Assembly: GCF_000018545.1 (NCBI RefSeq)
Contig: NC_012587.1
Span: 124,001-188,000 of the forward strand
Source: Sinorhizobium fredii NGR234
Lineage (GTDB): Bacteria > Pseudomonadota > Alphaproteobacteria > Rhizobiales > Rhizobiaceae
Reading direction: 5' to 3'
Length of the DNA stretch: 64,000 nucleotides
In this document: positions 43,738-53,224 of the stretch, in pieces
Position numbering within the stretch: the stretch's first letter is position 1
Layout: each line of letters starts with the position of its first letter
Position numbers and translations under genes: made by a program
The notes under the pieces: generated by a model
The model's input: the letters and a program-made list of their open reading frames with translations, nothing else
Told to the model about the DNA's origin: nothing
Databases searched by the model: none

Positions 43738-44553
43738 ATGAACATCATGTCGGAAGCTGCAGTCGAAAAGGCTCTGGACCAGAAAATGAATACGGTGCCC
43801 TTGAAGATGATCGGCAAGGATGTGTCGGTCTATTACGGCGAGAAGCGCGCGCTTTTCGACGTCAACCTGAATATCCGCGAGAACACGGTGACGGCGCTGA
43901 TCGGTCCGTCCGGCTGCGGCAAGTCGACCTTCCTGCGTACGCTCAACCGCATGAACGACACGATCGAGAATTGCCGCGTCACCGGCCGGATCACCCTCGA
44001 CGAGGACGACATCTACGATCCGTCGATCGACGTGGTGGAACTGCGCGCCCGTGTCGGCATGGTGTTCCAGAAGCCCAATCCGTTCCCGAAGTCGATCTAC
44101 GAGAACGTCTCCTACGGGCCGCGCATCCATGGCCTCGCCCGCACCAAGGCCGATTTCGACGAGATCGTCGAAACGAGCCTGCAGAAGGCCGGCCTGTGGA
44201 ACGAGGTGAAGGATCGTCTGCAGGAGCCGGGGACGGGTCTTTCCGGCGGCCAGCAGCAGCGCCTCTGCATCGCCCGTGCCGTCGCCGTCAGCCCGGAAGT
44301 GATCCTGATGGACGAGCCCTGCTCGGCCCTTGACCCGATTGCCACCGCCAAGGTCGAAGAGCTTATTCACGAGCTGCGCGCCAATTTCACCATCGTCATC
44401 GTCACCCATTCGATGCAGCAGGCCGCCCGCGTTTCGCAGCGCACCGCCATGTTCCACCTCGGCAATCTCGTCGAGGAGAACGATACCGACAAGATGTTCA
44501 CCAATCCGGACGACCAGCGCACGCAGGATTACATCATGGGCCGCTTCGGCTGA
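43738..44553 (+). CDS. pstB: phosphate ABC transporter ATP-binding protein PstB
   Basis: Energy-coupling ATPase of the phosphate importer, 271 aa. It shows Walker [20 protein letters not shown] (about 58-76), the Q-loop [12 protein letters not shown] (about 110-121), the ABC signature [14 protein letters not shown] (about 167-180), Walker [16 protein letters not shown] and switch His VTHSM. All catalytic residues are present. It is cytoplasmic, bound to PstC/PstA, and also takes part in phosphate signalling to PhoR through PhoU. The start ATG 43738 follows GGGGTAGGA. It lies 12 bp after pstA. Confidence 0.97.
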   Translation: MNIMSEAAVEKALDQKMNTVPLKMIGKDVSVYYGEKRALFDVNLNIRENTVTALIGPSGCGKSTFLRTLNRMNDTIENCRVTGRITLDEDDIYDPSIDVVELRARVGMVFQKPNPFPKSIYENVSYGPRIHGLARTKADFDEIVETSLQKAGLWNEVKDRLQEPGTGLSGGQQQRLCIARAVAVSPEVILMDEPCSALDPIATAKVEELIHELRANFTIVIVTHSMQQAARVSQRTAMFHLGNLVEENDTDKMFTNPDDQRTQDYIMGRFG

Positions 44554-44596
44554 TCGGCCGAACCTCCCCCGTGAAGAGCGTGCCCTCGAGGAACCA

Positions 44597-45313
44597 ATGA
44601 TGTCCCACCCCCATATAACGACCGCCTTCGACGAAGAGCTGAAATATCTGACCCGCCGGATCTCGGAGATGGGCGGCCAGGCCGAACAGATGGTGGCGGA
44701 TTCCGTCCGCGCTCTGGTGAACTCCGACCTGGCGCTTGCCCAGAAGGTGATTTCCGACGACGCTATCCTCGACGACGCCGAGCGGCAGATCGGCGAGAAG
44801 GCGATCGTCACAATCGCCAAGCGTCAGCCGATGGCAGCGGACCTCCGCGAGATCATGGGCTCGATCCGGATCGCGGCCGATCTGGAGCGCGTCGGCGACC
44901 TCGGCAAGAATACCGCCAAGCGGGTCATCGCGGTTGCCGGGTCCGGCATACCGCGCAAGCTGGCGCGCGGCCTCGAGCATCTCGCCGAGCTTGCCCTGAT
45001 CCAGCTCAAGGAAGTTCTGGACGTCTACGCCTCGCGTTCGCCGGAGAAGGCCAACAGCATTCGTGAACGCGACGAGGAGATCGACGCGATCTACACGTCG
45101 CTGTTCCGCGAGCTCTTGACCTACATGATGGAAGATCCGCGCAATATCACGCCCTGCACGCATCTTCTCTTCTGCGCCAAGAATATCGAGCGGATCGGCG
45201 ACCACGCGACCAACATCGCCGAGACGATCTACTACATGGCGACGGGCGCCCAGCCGCAGGGCGAACGGCCGAAGGACGACATGACGTCGACGCTGGGTTC
45301 CGTCACCGACTGA
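44597..45313 (+). CDS. phoU: phosphate signalling protein PhoU
   Basis: Cytoplasmic negative regulator linking PstB activity to PhoR and limiting phosphate uptake. The 238-aa all-helical protein is two PhoU repeats: the first holds ITTAFDEELKYLTRRISEMGGQAEQM, and REIMGSIRIAADLERVGDLGKN gives the (E/D)xxxD metal-binding pattern. The second has CTHLLFCAKNIERIGDHATNIAETI (about 185-210). The start follows GAGGAA at 44588-44593; a second ATG is directly adjacent (44600). It lies 43 bp after pstB and 47 bp before phoB, in one operon. Confidence 0.95.
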   Translation: MMSHPHITTAFDEELKYLTRRISEMGGQAEQMVADSVRALVNSDLALAQKVISDDAILDDAERQIGEKAIVTIAKRQPMAADLREIMGSIRIAADLERVGDLGKNTAKRVIAVAGSGIPRKLARGLEHLAELALIQLKEVLDVYASRSPEKANSIRERDEEIDAIYTSLFRELLTYMMEDPRNITPCTHLLFCAKNIERIGDHATNIAETIYYMATGAQPQGERPKDDMTSTLGSVTD

Positions 45314-45360
45314 GGCTCGCGTGCCTCCAACCCATGATCCAGGCAAGGAGTCGTAACTGC

Positions 45361-46044
45361 ATGTTGCCGAAGATAGCCGTTGTCGAGGACGAGGAAGCCC
45401 TGAGCGTGCTGCTGCGCTACAATCTCGAGGCCGAGGGCTTCGAGGTCGATACGATCCTTCGCGGCGACGAGGCGGAAATCCGTCTGCAGGAACGCCTGCC
45501 CGACCTTCTGATCCTCGACTGGATGCTGCCCGGAGTCTCCGGTATCGAGCTTTGCCGCCGGCTGCGGCAGAGGCCGGAGACCGAGCGGCTGCCGATCATC
45601 ATGCTGACGGCGCGCGGCGAGGAAAGCGAACGGGTGCGGGGGCTCGCGACCGGTGCCGACGATTATGTCGTCAAGCCGTTCTCGACGCCGGAACTGATGG
45701 CGCGGGTGAAGGCCATGCTCCGGCGCGCCAAGCCGGAGGTGCTGTCGACAGTGCTTCGCTGCGGCGACATCGAGCTCGACCGCGAAACACACCGCGTGCA
45801 TCGCCGCAGCCGCGAAGTGCGGCTCGGCCCGACGGAGTTCCGGCTCCTCGAATTCCTGATGTCCTCGCCGGGCCGTGTGTTCTCCCGTTCGCAGCTGCTC
45901 GACGGCGTCTGGGGACACGACATCTATGTCGACGAACGTACCGTCGACGTCCATGTCGGCCGGCTGCGCAAGGCCCTGAATTTCTCCAATATGCCCGACG
46001 TGATCCGGACGGTGCGCGGCGCCGGCTATTCGCTGGAAAGCTGA
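45361..46044 (+). CDS. phoB: phosphate regulon response regulator PhoB
   Basis: OmpR/PhoB-type transcription factor of 227 aa that binds Pho boxes such as the one before pstS. The receiver domain has VVEDEEA (acidic pocket, about 8-14), phospho-Asp in LLILDWMLPGVSG (about 53), MLTARGEE and KPF with the conserved Lys (about 105). The C-terminal winged helix includes GPTEFRLLEFLMSSPGRVFSRSQLLDGVWG and VDVHVGRLRKAL (recognition helix) near 200. ATG 45361 is preceded by AAGGAG. It is the last gene of the cluster, closed by the terminator at 46087-46112. Confidence 0.97.
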   Translation: MLPKIAVVEDEEALSVLLRYNLEAEGFEVDTILRGDEAEIRLQERLPDLLILDWMLPGVSGIELCRRLRQRPETERLPIIMLTARGEESERVRGLATGADDYVVKPFSTPELMARVKAMLRRAKPEVLSTVLRCGDIELDRETHRVHRRSREVRLGPTEFRLLEFLMSSPGRVFSRSQLLDGVWGHDIYVDERTVDVHVGRLRKALNFSNMPDVIRTVRGAGYSLES

Positions 46045-46086
46045 GCTTGTCGCTCCGAGCCCGCTATAGGATATGCCCAGAAAGAA

Positions 46087-46112
46087 AAGGGGTCCCGCAG
46101 GACCCCTTTTGC
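46087..46112. terminator. bidirectional intrinsic terminator between phoB and gcrA
   Basis: AAAAGGGGTCC-CGCA-GGACCCCTTTT: a perfect GC-rich stem with an A-run on one side and a T-run on the other. It lies between convergent phoB (stop 46044) and gcrA (stop 46132), so it can end both transcripts. Confidence 0.88.
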
Positions 46113-46131
46113 GTTTTGCTCTGTTTGGTCG

Positions 46132-46650
46132 TCAGCGCATGCGCCGCCGCTCGGCCGAGGGCTGGTAGGCGAGCCGGGCGTGGTAGCTGCAATAGGGCGA
46201 GGATTCCGGCGAGTCGTTGCCGCAGAAGTGGAATTCTTCCTTGAGCGGATCGCCGATCGGCCATTTGCAGGTTCGCTCGGTCAGCTGGGTGAGCTCGAGC
46301 CGGCGCGACATCGGCACGACGATGTTCGTATCGAGGACGAGATCCTGTTCCGCCACCAGATCGACGGCGACCTCTTCCTTGAGCACGGTCGCGCCGGCCG
46401 TGCGGGTGACGGTCCGGGTCACGGCGCGTGCGGCGTAGTTCGGGGCACGCGGCGCCGAAGTCGCCCGCTTGGGACGAGCCGCCGCGGTCGTTCCGCCAGC
46501 CTTGGCGCGGCCGGGCAGGCTCAAGCGATGAACCTTGCCGATGACCGCGTTGCGACTGACGCCTCCCAGCTGCGCCGCGATCTGACTCGCGCTCAGACCC
46601 TCCGACCAAAGCTTCTTCAGCTTTTCAACCCGCTCGTCAGTCCAGTTCAT
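46132..46650 (-). CDS. gcrA: cell cycle regulator GcrA
   Basis: Alphaproteobacterial transcription factor that works with sigma-70 at methylated GANTC sites and controls cell-cycle genes. The 172-aa protein has the N-terminal DNA-binding domain MNWTDERVEKLKKLW and SASQIAAQLGGVSRNAVIGK (helix-turn-helix, about 18-45), an Ala/Arg-rich linker, and the C-terminal RNA polymerase-binding region ending CKWPIGDPLKEEFHFCGN with YCSYHARLAYQP. ATG 46650 gives the conserved MNWT start with GGAG upstream; an open frame to 46695 has no support. A 413-bp gap to argD follows on the other side, with divergent promoters. Confidence 0.95.
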   Translation of the reverse strand: MNWTDERVEKLKKLWSEGLSASQIAAQLGGVSRNAVIGKVHRLSLPGRAKAGGTTAAARPKRATSAPRAPNYAARAVTRTVTRTAGATVLKEEVAVDLVAEQDLVLDTNIVVPMSRRLELTQLTERTCKWPIGDPLKEEFHFCGNDSPESSPYCSYHARLAYQPSAERRRMR

Positions 46651-46984
46651 CTCTGCACTCCCCGTTCTCGGCGTTGGGATGGCAGAATCCATCACCGTTC
46701 TCCGGAAAAGCCCCGGAGTTGCAACGCGATAACTATTTTGGTGACTAGGTCCGCCGCATGCGTCTAGTAATTGAATATTAACCTACCGGCAGGGTGACTC
46801 CGTGGCAAGAGTCGCCGGAATCACGCCGAATCGATTTCGCAGTTTTCCCCAACTTGCTGTCGGATAGTTGCATTTTTGCAAGCCCCGCCGGGCGATTTTT
46901 TCGCATTGCGGAATCTGTCTCGCGGACGCCGTCGCAAGCCTTGGTTTTGTTGACATGGCGCCGTGAAATGGGAATAGTGCCTGC

Positions 46985-47012
46985 GCCGCCGCAAGGCGGC
47001 ATTTTTGATTTT
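46985..47012 (+). terminator. terminator-like hairpin in the argD leader
   Basis: GCCGCC-GCAA-GGCGGC (a GNRA tetraloop) followed by ATTTTTGATTTTT. It lies about 50 bp before the argD start, on the argD strand, downstream of any promoter in the 46651-46980 region. It could attenuate argD expression or end an upstream small transcript. Confidence 0.6.
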
Positions 47013-47063
47013 TATCGGGCTGAAAGTCCGGTAGCGATGCCGACGACGAAGGAGACGCTGACC

Positions 47064-48263
47064 ATGGCCGCAACAACGCCGCTTTACGATACCTATCTGC
47101 GTGCGCCGTTGCGTTTCGAGCGAGGCGAGGGCGTCTGGCTGATCGCGGAGGACGGCACGCGTTATCTCGATTTCGCAGCCGGGGTGGCGGTCAATTCGCT
47201 CGGCCATGCCCATCCCCATCTCGTCGAGGCTTTGAAGGCGCAGGCCGAGAAGCTCTGGCACGTCTCCAATCTCTACGACGTTCCCGGCCAGGAAAGCCTG
47301 GCGCGACGGCTGACGGCGGTGACCTTCGCCGATCGGGTGTTCTTCACCAATTCCGGTGCCGAAGCGCTCGAATGCGCGATCAAGACGGCGCGCCGCTATC
47401 ATTTTGCCAAGGGGCACCCGGAGCGGTTCCACGTCATCACCTTCGAAGGTGCCTTCCACGGCCGCACCATCGCGACGATCGCCGCCGGCGGCCAGCAGAA
47501 ATATATCGAGGGTTTCGGGCCGAAGGCGCCAGGCTTCTACCAGGTGCCGTTCGGCGACATCGCCGCCGTCAAGAACGCCATCAACGACGAGACCGCGGCA
47601 ATCCTGATCGAGCCGATCCAGGGCGAGGGCGGCATTCGCCTGGCCTCGAAAGAGTTCATGCAGGAACTGCGCGCGCTTTGCGACGAGTACGGCCTGCTGC
47701 TGATCCTCGACGAGGTCCAATGCGGCGTCGGCCGCACCGGCAAGCTCTTCGCCCATGAGTGGTCGGGCATCACACCGGATATCATGGCCGTTGCCAAGGG
47801 CATCGGCGGCGGCTTCCCGCTCGGCGCCTGCCTGGCGACGGAGGCGGCGGCCGCCGGCATGGTGGCCGGTACCCATGGCTCGACCTATGGCGGCAATCCG
47901 CTGGCGATGGCGGTCGGCAATGCCGTGCTCGACGTCGTCCTCGCGGAAGGCTTTCTGGAGAACGTCCGCGACGTGGCGCTCGTCTTCCGCCAGGGGCTCG
48001 CCTCGCTCAAGGACCGCTTCCCGGACGTGATCGAGGAGATTCGCGGCGACGGGCTGATGCTCGGGATCAAGGCCAAGGTGCCGTGCGCCGACGTGCTGAA
48101 GGCAATCCGGGCCGAGAAGCTGCTTGCCGTGCCGGCCGGCGAAAACGTGTTGCGGCTGTTGCCCCCGTTGATCACCACTGCCGCCGAGGCACGAGAGGGG
48201 CTGGCACGACTTGAGCGCGCCGCCGAAGCGGTCCGGGCCGCCAGCGGCACGGCCGCGGCTTGA
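47064..48263 (+). CDS. argD: acetylornithine aminotransferase
   Basis: PLP-dependent class III aminotransferase of arginine synthesis (N-acetylglutamate semialdehyde to N-acetylornithine); it may also serve succinyldiaminopimelate in lysine synthesis. The 399-aa protein shows the N-terminal [18 protein letters not shown], the PLP phosphate loop [16 protein letters not shown] (about 97-112), [23 protein letters not shown] (Asp to the pyridine N, about 215-225) and the Schiff-base Lys in [15 protein letters not shown] (about 243-257). ATG 47064 with GGAGA upstream is preferred over the long open frame from 46794. argF follows after 69 bp. Confidence 0.95.
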   Translation: MAATTPLYDTYLRAPLRFERGEGVWLIAEDGTRYLDFAAGVAVNSLGHAHPHLVEALKAQAEKLWHVSNLYDVPGQESLARRLTAVTFADRVFFTNSGAEALECAIKTARRYHFAKGHPERFHVITFEGAFHGRTIATIAAGGQQKYIEGFGPKAPGFYQVPFGDIAAVKNAINDETAAILIEPIQGEGGIRLASKEFMQELRALCDEYGLLLILDEVQCGVGRTGKLFAHEWSGITPDIMAVAKGIGGGFPLGACLATEAAAAGMVAGTHGSTYGGNPLAMAVGNAVLDVVLAEGFLENVRDVALVFRQGLASLKDRFPDVIEEIRGDGLMLGIKAKVPCADVLKAIRAEKLLAVPAGENVLRLLPPLITTAAEAREGLARLERAAEAVRAASGTAAA

Positions 48264-48332
48264 GAGCGCGACGGGTTGCAAGCGGCCCGAAAGCATGGTC
48301 GATTACCGGTTTATGACAGGAAATACAGCACG

Positions 48333-49250
<918 letters not shown>

Positions 49251-49662
49251 ACGGGCTTCCGAGGGCAGACCGGCTATTGAAATCGGAGAGCGGTGACACA
49301 ATCTACAGCGCCGTGCGGGAGAGTCCGGCCGCTGTGCCGTTTCTCGACACCGCGCGTTTTACCGGAACCGCCGTTTTTCGGGGGCGTTTCCGGGACCGCG
49401 CTTGCCTGCTGGACAAATCCGTCCATGACGGGATCAAATAGGATAAGCGGCAGTTAGAGACGGAGCGCGCCGATCGGCGCTCTCGATGTCACGAGCAATG
49501 CACGGTGCCATGCGACCGTTGCGCCTCGATTGAGATGCAGCGATGCAAAAGGAACGACAACGGGTGTGCGCGGCTTACCGCTCGCACTACGCACAAGATT
49601 GGAAGTTCGAGCACGGCGAATTCGGGTTGCCCGGCCGCCGTGATCGATGCAAGGAGCAAACG
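49251..49662. other. gap between argF and hslO
   Basis: A 412-bp stretch without a supported gene. Several short open frames lack ribosome sites. A GC-rich inverted repeat, GCGCCGATCGGCGC (49467-49480), lies about 180 bp upstream of hslO. I see no riboswitch or tRNA. Confidence 0.4.
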
Positions 49663-50658
49663 ATGACAGAGACAGCACCGGGACTTGGCGAGTTCGATTT
49701 TGCCGGTGACGACCACGTCGTTCCCTTTCAGGTCGAAGGTCTCGACGTGCGCGGGCGCGCCGTGCAGCTCGGTCCGATGCTCGACGCGATCCTTGAGCGG
49801 CACAGTTATCCGCTGCCGGTGGCACGGCTCGTCGCCGAGACCGTCGTTCTCGCCGTTCTGCTCGGAACCTCGCTGAAGTTCGAGGGCAAGCTGATCGTCC
49901 AGACGCAGGGTGATGGGCCGGTCGACCTCGTCGTCGCCGATTTCTCCACTCCGGACCGGGTTCGCGCTTATGCGCGCTACGACGAAGAGGCACTCGCCGC
50001 CGCCGAAAAGGGCGGGCGCACGCAGCCGCACGAACTGCTCGGCAACGGCATCCTTGCCTTCACGATCGACCAGGGCGTCCATACCCAGCGCTACCAGGGC
50101 ATCGTCGCGCTCGACGGCGCGACGCTGGAGGAGATCGCAGCGGTCTACTTCCGTCAGTCCGAACAGATACCGACCAAGGTCCGCCTCGCCGTCGCCGAAC
50201 TGCTCGACCGGGACGAAAACGGCAAGCCGCGGCATCGCTGGCGCGCCGGCGGCATGGTGGCGCAGTTCCTGCCCGAGGCTCCCGAGCGCATGCGCCAGCC
50301 GGATCTGCCGGGCGGCGATGGCGATGACGGCGATTCCAGCCTGCTCTTCGACGAGGACGATCTCTGGGCCGAAGCCAAGGTGATGGTCGAGACCATCGAT
50401 ATCGACGAACTGACCGACCCGACGGTCGGCACCGAGCGGCTGCTGTATCGGCTGTTCCACGAGCGGGGCGTGCGGGTCTACCAGCCCCAGGCCGTCTATG
50501 ATCGCTGCAGCTGCTCGCGCGACAAGATACGCGAGGTCCTGGAGGGATTGAGCGACGAGGACATCGAGCACAGCATCGAGGACGGCCAGATCAAGGTGAC
50601 TTGCGAGTTCTGCTCCACCAACTATCGCTTCGAGGCAAGCGAGGTGCGTTCTCAGTAA
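49663..50658 (+). CDS. hslO: redox-regulated chaperone Hsp33
   Basis: Cytoplasmic holdase that is switched on by oxidation. The 331-aa protein has the N-terminal substrate-binding domain (DDHVVPFQVEGLDVRGRAVQLGP start) and the C-terminal zinc switch with CSCSRDK (CxC, about 281) and CEFCSTNY (CxxC, about 313), the four cysteines that hold zinc when reduced. The acidic insert GDGDDGDSSLLFDEDD (about 218-233) lengthens the linker compared with the E. coli protein (292 aa), as in other rhizobia. ATG 49663 follows AAGGAG; the open frame from 49543 is not needed. apaG converges from the right. Confidence 0.95.
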   Translation: MTETAPGLGEFDFAGDDHVVPFQVEGLDVRGRAVQLGPMLDAILERHSYPLPVARLVAETVVLAVLLGTSLKFEGKLIVQTQGDGPVDLVVADFSTPDRVRAYARYDEEALAAAEKGGRTQPHELLGNGILAFTIDQGVHTQRYQGIVALDGATLEEIAAVYFRQSEQIPTKVRLAVAELLDRDENGKPRHRWRAGGMVAQFLPEAPERMRQPDLPGGDGDDGDSSLLFDEDDLWAEAKVMVETIDIDELTDPTVGTERLLYRLFHERGVRVYQPQAVYDRCSCSRDKIREVLEGLSDEDIEHSIEDGQIKVTCEFCSTNYRFEASEVRSQ

Positions 50659-50670
50659 GGGACAAGCGCG

Positions 50671-51063
50671 TCAGTTCAGCGTCCGCACTAATCCGGGAGA
50701 ATCGAGCGAAAAGGCGGGGATCGCCACGTTGAAGGTCTCCCCGTCTTCGGCCTCCATGCTGTAGTGGCCGAACATGACGCCCGACGGCGTGTCGAGCGGG
50801 CAGCCTGAGGAATATTCGTAGGTGTCGCCGGGATTGAGCAGCGGCTGCTCGCCGATGACGCCCGGACCGCTCACCTCGTCGACCTGGCCGTTCTCGTCGG
50901 TGATGTGCCAATAGCGGGTCATCAGCCGAACCGCGATCTCCGAATGGTTCGATATGACGATGCGGTAGCCCCAGACATAGCGGCTGTCATCCGGGTCTGA
51001 CTGTTCTTCGAGATAGTACGGCTCCACCGTGACTTCTATGTCGCGAGTCAGCGCACGGTACAT
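50671..51063 (-). CDS. apaG: ApaG / CO2+-Mg2+ efflux-type ApaG domain protein
   Basis: Small (130 aa) ApaG protein, a fibronectin-III-like beta sandwich. Conserved parts are YEVEP-like [41 protein letters not shown] RYWHIT, and [21 protein letters not shown] with GHYSME near the end. The role is poorly defined; the E. coli homologue is linked to divalent cation sensitivity and diadenosine tetraphosphate. ATG 51063 gives the usual N-terminus ([12 protein letters not shown]); an ATG 9 bp upstream (51072) is also possible. It is convergent with hslO, with only 12 bp between the stops. Confidence 0.92.
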   Translation of the reverse strand: MYRALTRDIEVTVEPYYLEEQSDPDDSRYVWGYRIVISNHSEIAVRLMTRYWHITDENGQVDEVSGPGVIGEQPLLNPGDTYEYSSGCPLDTPSGVMFGHYSMEAEDGETFNVAIPAFSLDSPGLVRTLN

Positions 51064-51174
51064 GTTCGACATCCTGTTTCAAATCTGCTCGAGTATCATA
51101 CAGCGATAAGGTTTCGTGAAGAATAACGGCAAGATTATACGAGTCGTTTCGAATTTCACGCAAGGCGGGTGAAC

Positions 51175-51789
51175 ATGCTCGACGGCGCGGTGCGCAGGCA
51201 ACTCGATCCCATCCTGAACCGGCTTGGCGCGGCGCTCGCCGGGCGGGGTGTGAGTGCCGATGCGATCACGATTTGCGGCCTTTGCCTGGGCCTTGCCGCG
51301 GCCGCGCTCATTGCTTGGCAAGAGTACGTTGCGGGCGCGGTTCTCATTCTGTCGAGCCGGCTCTGCGACGGCCTCGACGGGGCGGTGGCGCGGGCCAGCC
51401 GCAAGACCGATTTCGGCGGTTTCCTCGACATCGTCCTCGACTTCGCCTTCTATGGCGCGATCCCGCTCGCCTTCATCACCGCAGATCCGGCAATGAATGG
51501 TCTTGCCGGCGGGTTCTTGCTCTTTGCCTTCTATGTCAATGGCTCGAGCTTCCTCGCCTTCGCCGTGATCGCCGCGAAGCGGGCACTGTCGACCGAAATC
51601 CGCGGCGCGAAGTCGATCTATTTCACGACCGGGCTTGCTGAGGCGACCGAGACGATCGCCTTCTTTCTGGCCTGCTGCCTGTTTCCGGGCTGGTTCCCCG
51701 CGCTGGCGGCGATCTTCGCAGCCATCTGCCTCTATACGGCCGTGTCGCGGATCGTCCTGGCGCGTCTCACCTTTCGCGATGGGCAATGA
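51175..51789 (+). CDS. CDP-alcohol phosphatidyltransferase (PgsA-like)
   Basis: Membrane enzyme that transfers a phosphatidyl group from CDP-diacylglycerol to an alcohol. The 204-aa protein carries the complete motif CDGLDGAVARASRKTDFGGFLD...D (about 65-90), with all four catalytic Asp residues, and about six hydrophobic helices. This contrasts with the divergent relative at 8895-9560. The substrate (glycerol phosphate, inositol, choline or other) cannot be told from sequence. The start is ATG 51175 or GTG 51169, both after CAAGGCGG. A terminator-like hairpin follows, shared with metZ coming from the right. Confidence 0.85.
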   Translation: MLDGAVRRQLDPILNRLGAALAGRGVSADAITICGLCLGLAAAALIAWQEYVAGAVLILSSRLCDGLDGAVARASRKTDFGGFLDIVLDFAFYGAIPLAFITADPAMNGLAGGFLLFAFYVNGSSFLAFAVIAAKRALSTEIRGAKSIYFTTGLAEATETIAFFLACCLFPGWFPALAAIFAAICLYTAVSRIVLARLTFRDGQ

Positions 51790-51791
51790 AA

Positions 51792-51816
51792 AACCGCCCG
51801 TGCGAGCCGGGCGGTT
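51792..51816 (-). terminator. intrinsic terminator of metZ
   Basis: AACCGCCCG-loop-CGGGCGGTT, read on the minus strand and followed by TTTTTC. It lies 26 bp after the metZ stop (51843). Confidence 0.8.
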
Positions 51817-51842
51817 AAAAAATCGTCGAAGCTGCGAGGTGA

Positions 51843-53027
51843 TCAGGCCCTGACGGACGTCAGCGCCTTGGCGAAATCCTCGATCAGATCGTCGCTGTCC
51901 TCGATGCCGGCCGAGAAGCGCACGGTGCCGGCCGAGATGCCGAGCTCGGTGCGGGCCTCGTCGGAGAGGTTCTTGTGCGTCGTCGTCGCCGGATGCGTGA
52001 TGAGGCTCTTGGAGTCGCCGAGATTGTTGGAAATCCTGACGATGTGGAGCGCGTTCTGCAGCGCGAAGGCCGCATCCTTGCCGCCCTTCAATTCACAGGC
52101 GACCAGCGTCGAGCCGCCGCTCATCTGCTTGGCGATGATGCCGGCCTGCGGATGGTCCTTGCGTCCAGGATAAATCACGCGCGCCACCTGGGGCTGCTCG
52201 GCGAGGAAGTCGGCAACGCGGCGGGCATTTTCCGTCTGCTGCTTGACGCGCAGCGGCAGCGTTTCGATGCCCTTCAGCAGCGTCCAGGCGTTGAACGGCG
52301 ACATGGCCGGGCCGGTGTGGCGGAAATAGTCGTGCAGGTTCTCGTCGATCCACTGCTTGTCGGAGAGCACGACGCCGCCAAGGCAGCGGCCCTGGCCGTC
52401 GATATGTTTGGTGGCGGAGTAGACGACGATATGGGCGCCGAGTTCCAGCGGCTTCTGGAACAGCGGTGTCGCGAAGACATTGTCGACCACGACCTTGGCG
52501 CCGATCTGGTTGGCGAGCTTGGCGACGCCGGCGATATCGATTACTTCCAGCGTCGGGTTGGTCGGGCTTTCGAGGAAGAACACCTTGGTGTTCGGTCGCA
52601 CCGCGTCTTCCCAGTTCTTGAGGTCGCGGCCGTCGACCAGCGTGCATTCGACGCCGTATTTCGGCGCCAGCGTCTCGACAACCCAGCGGCAGGAGCCGAA
52701 GAGGGCGCGGGCAGCGACGATGTGGTCGCCCGCCTTGACCTGGCAGAGGATCGCCGCGGAGACGGCGGCCATGCCGGATGCGGTGGCCCGCGCGTCTTCG
52801 GCGCCTTCGAGCATGCACATGCGCTTCTCGAACATGTCGTTGGTCGGGCTGCCGTAGCGCGCGTAGATATAACCCTCGGTCTCGCCCTTGAAACGGGCTT
52901 CCGCAGCTTCCGAGCTGTCGTAGACGAAGCCCTGCGTCAGGAAGATTGCTTCGGAGGTCTCGCCATACTGGGAGCGGATGGTTCCGCCGTGGACGAGTTG
53001 GGTAGCCGGGCGCCAGGTCTTGCTCAT
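51843..53027 (-). CDS. metZ: O-succinylhomoserine sulfhydrylase
   Basis: PLP enzyme of the Cys/Met metabolism family that makes homocysteine from O-succinylhomoserine and sulfide, bypassing cystathionine. The 394-aa protein shows YARYGSPTNDMFEKRM (about 50-65), the PLP-binding ATASGMAAVSAA, the active-site Asp region VVDNVFATPLFQKPLELGAHIVVYSATKHIDGQGR with Schiff-base Lys (about 208), and ETLPLRVKQQTENA. It could be confused with cystathionine gamma-synthase; the TKHIDGQGRCLGG context and the genus point to MetZ. It is preceded by a SAM-II riboswitch and a terminator, so it is repressed when S-adenosylmethionine is plentiful. Confidence 0.95.
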   Translation of the reverse strand: MSKTWRPATQLVHGGTIRSQYGETSEAIFLTQGFVYDSSEAAEARFKGETEGYIYARYGSPTNDMFEKRMCMLEGAEDARATASGMAAVSAAILCQVKAGDHIVAARALFGSCRWVVETLAPKYGVECTLVDGRDLKNWEDAVRPNTKVFFLESPTNPTLEVIDIAGVAKLANQIGAKVVVDNVFATPLFQKPLELGAHIVVYSATKHIDGQGRCLGGVVLSDKQWIDENLHDYFRHTGPAMSPFNAWTLLKGIETLPLRVKQQTENARRVADFLAEQPQVARVIYPGRKDHPQAGIIAKQMSGGSTLVACELKGGKDAAFALQNALHIVRISNNLGDSKSLITHPATTTHKNLSDEARTELGISAGTVRFSAGIEDSDDLIEDFAKALTSVRA

Positions 53028-53048
53028 GCGACGATCACCTTCAAAAAC

Positions 53049-53077
53049 AAAAAAACCGGCCGCGAAACGACCGGTTT
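53049..53077 (-). terminator. intrinsic terminator in the metZ leader
   Basis: On the minus strand AACCGGTCG-TTTC-GCGGCCGGTT followed by a run of eight or more T. It lies between the SAM-II aptamer and the metZ start (53027), so ligand binding probably ends transcription here. Confidence 0.85.
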
Positions 53078-53086
53078 GACACCCGG

Positions 53087-53143
53087 CCTTTTTAGCTACT
53101 TGTTTAACGTGGCTGCAAGCCGACCGGCCAAATCACCACGGGA
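53087..53143 (-). promoter_or_regulatory. SAM-II riboswitch (metA motif)
   Basis: The minus strand reads CCGTGGTGATTTGGCCGG, then TCGGCTTGCAGCCACG, then TTAAACAAGTAGCTAAAAA, which matches the SAM-II consensus, including the P1 stem (CCGTGG/CCACG), the internal GATTTGG loop and the pseudoknot-forming AAACAAGT segment. SAM-II aptamers control methionine genes in alphaproteobacteria. Confidence 0.95.
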
Positions 53144-53224
53144 TAAAGCTCCAATACTGCCTGGCCGCGCTTGCGTCAATTCCCGGAGTTTGGTTTTGTC
53201 TGGCAACTGAGAATGAGGATGGGA

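Noticed and set aside
42370..44820. 816-codon open frame on the minus strand across pstA, pstB and phoU
   Set aside because: It crosses several real genes and encodes no known domain; produced by codon bias of the plus-strand genes.
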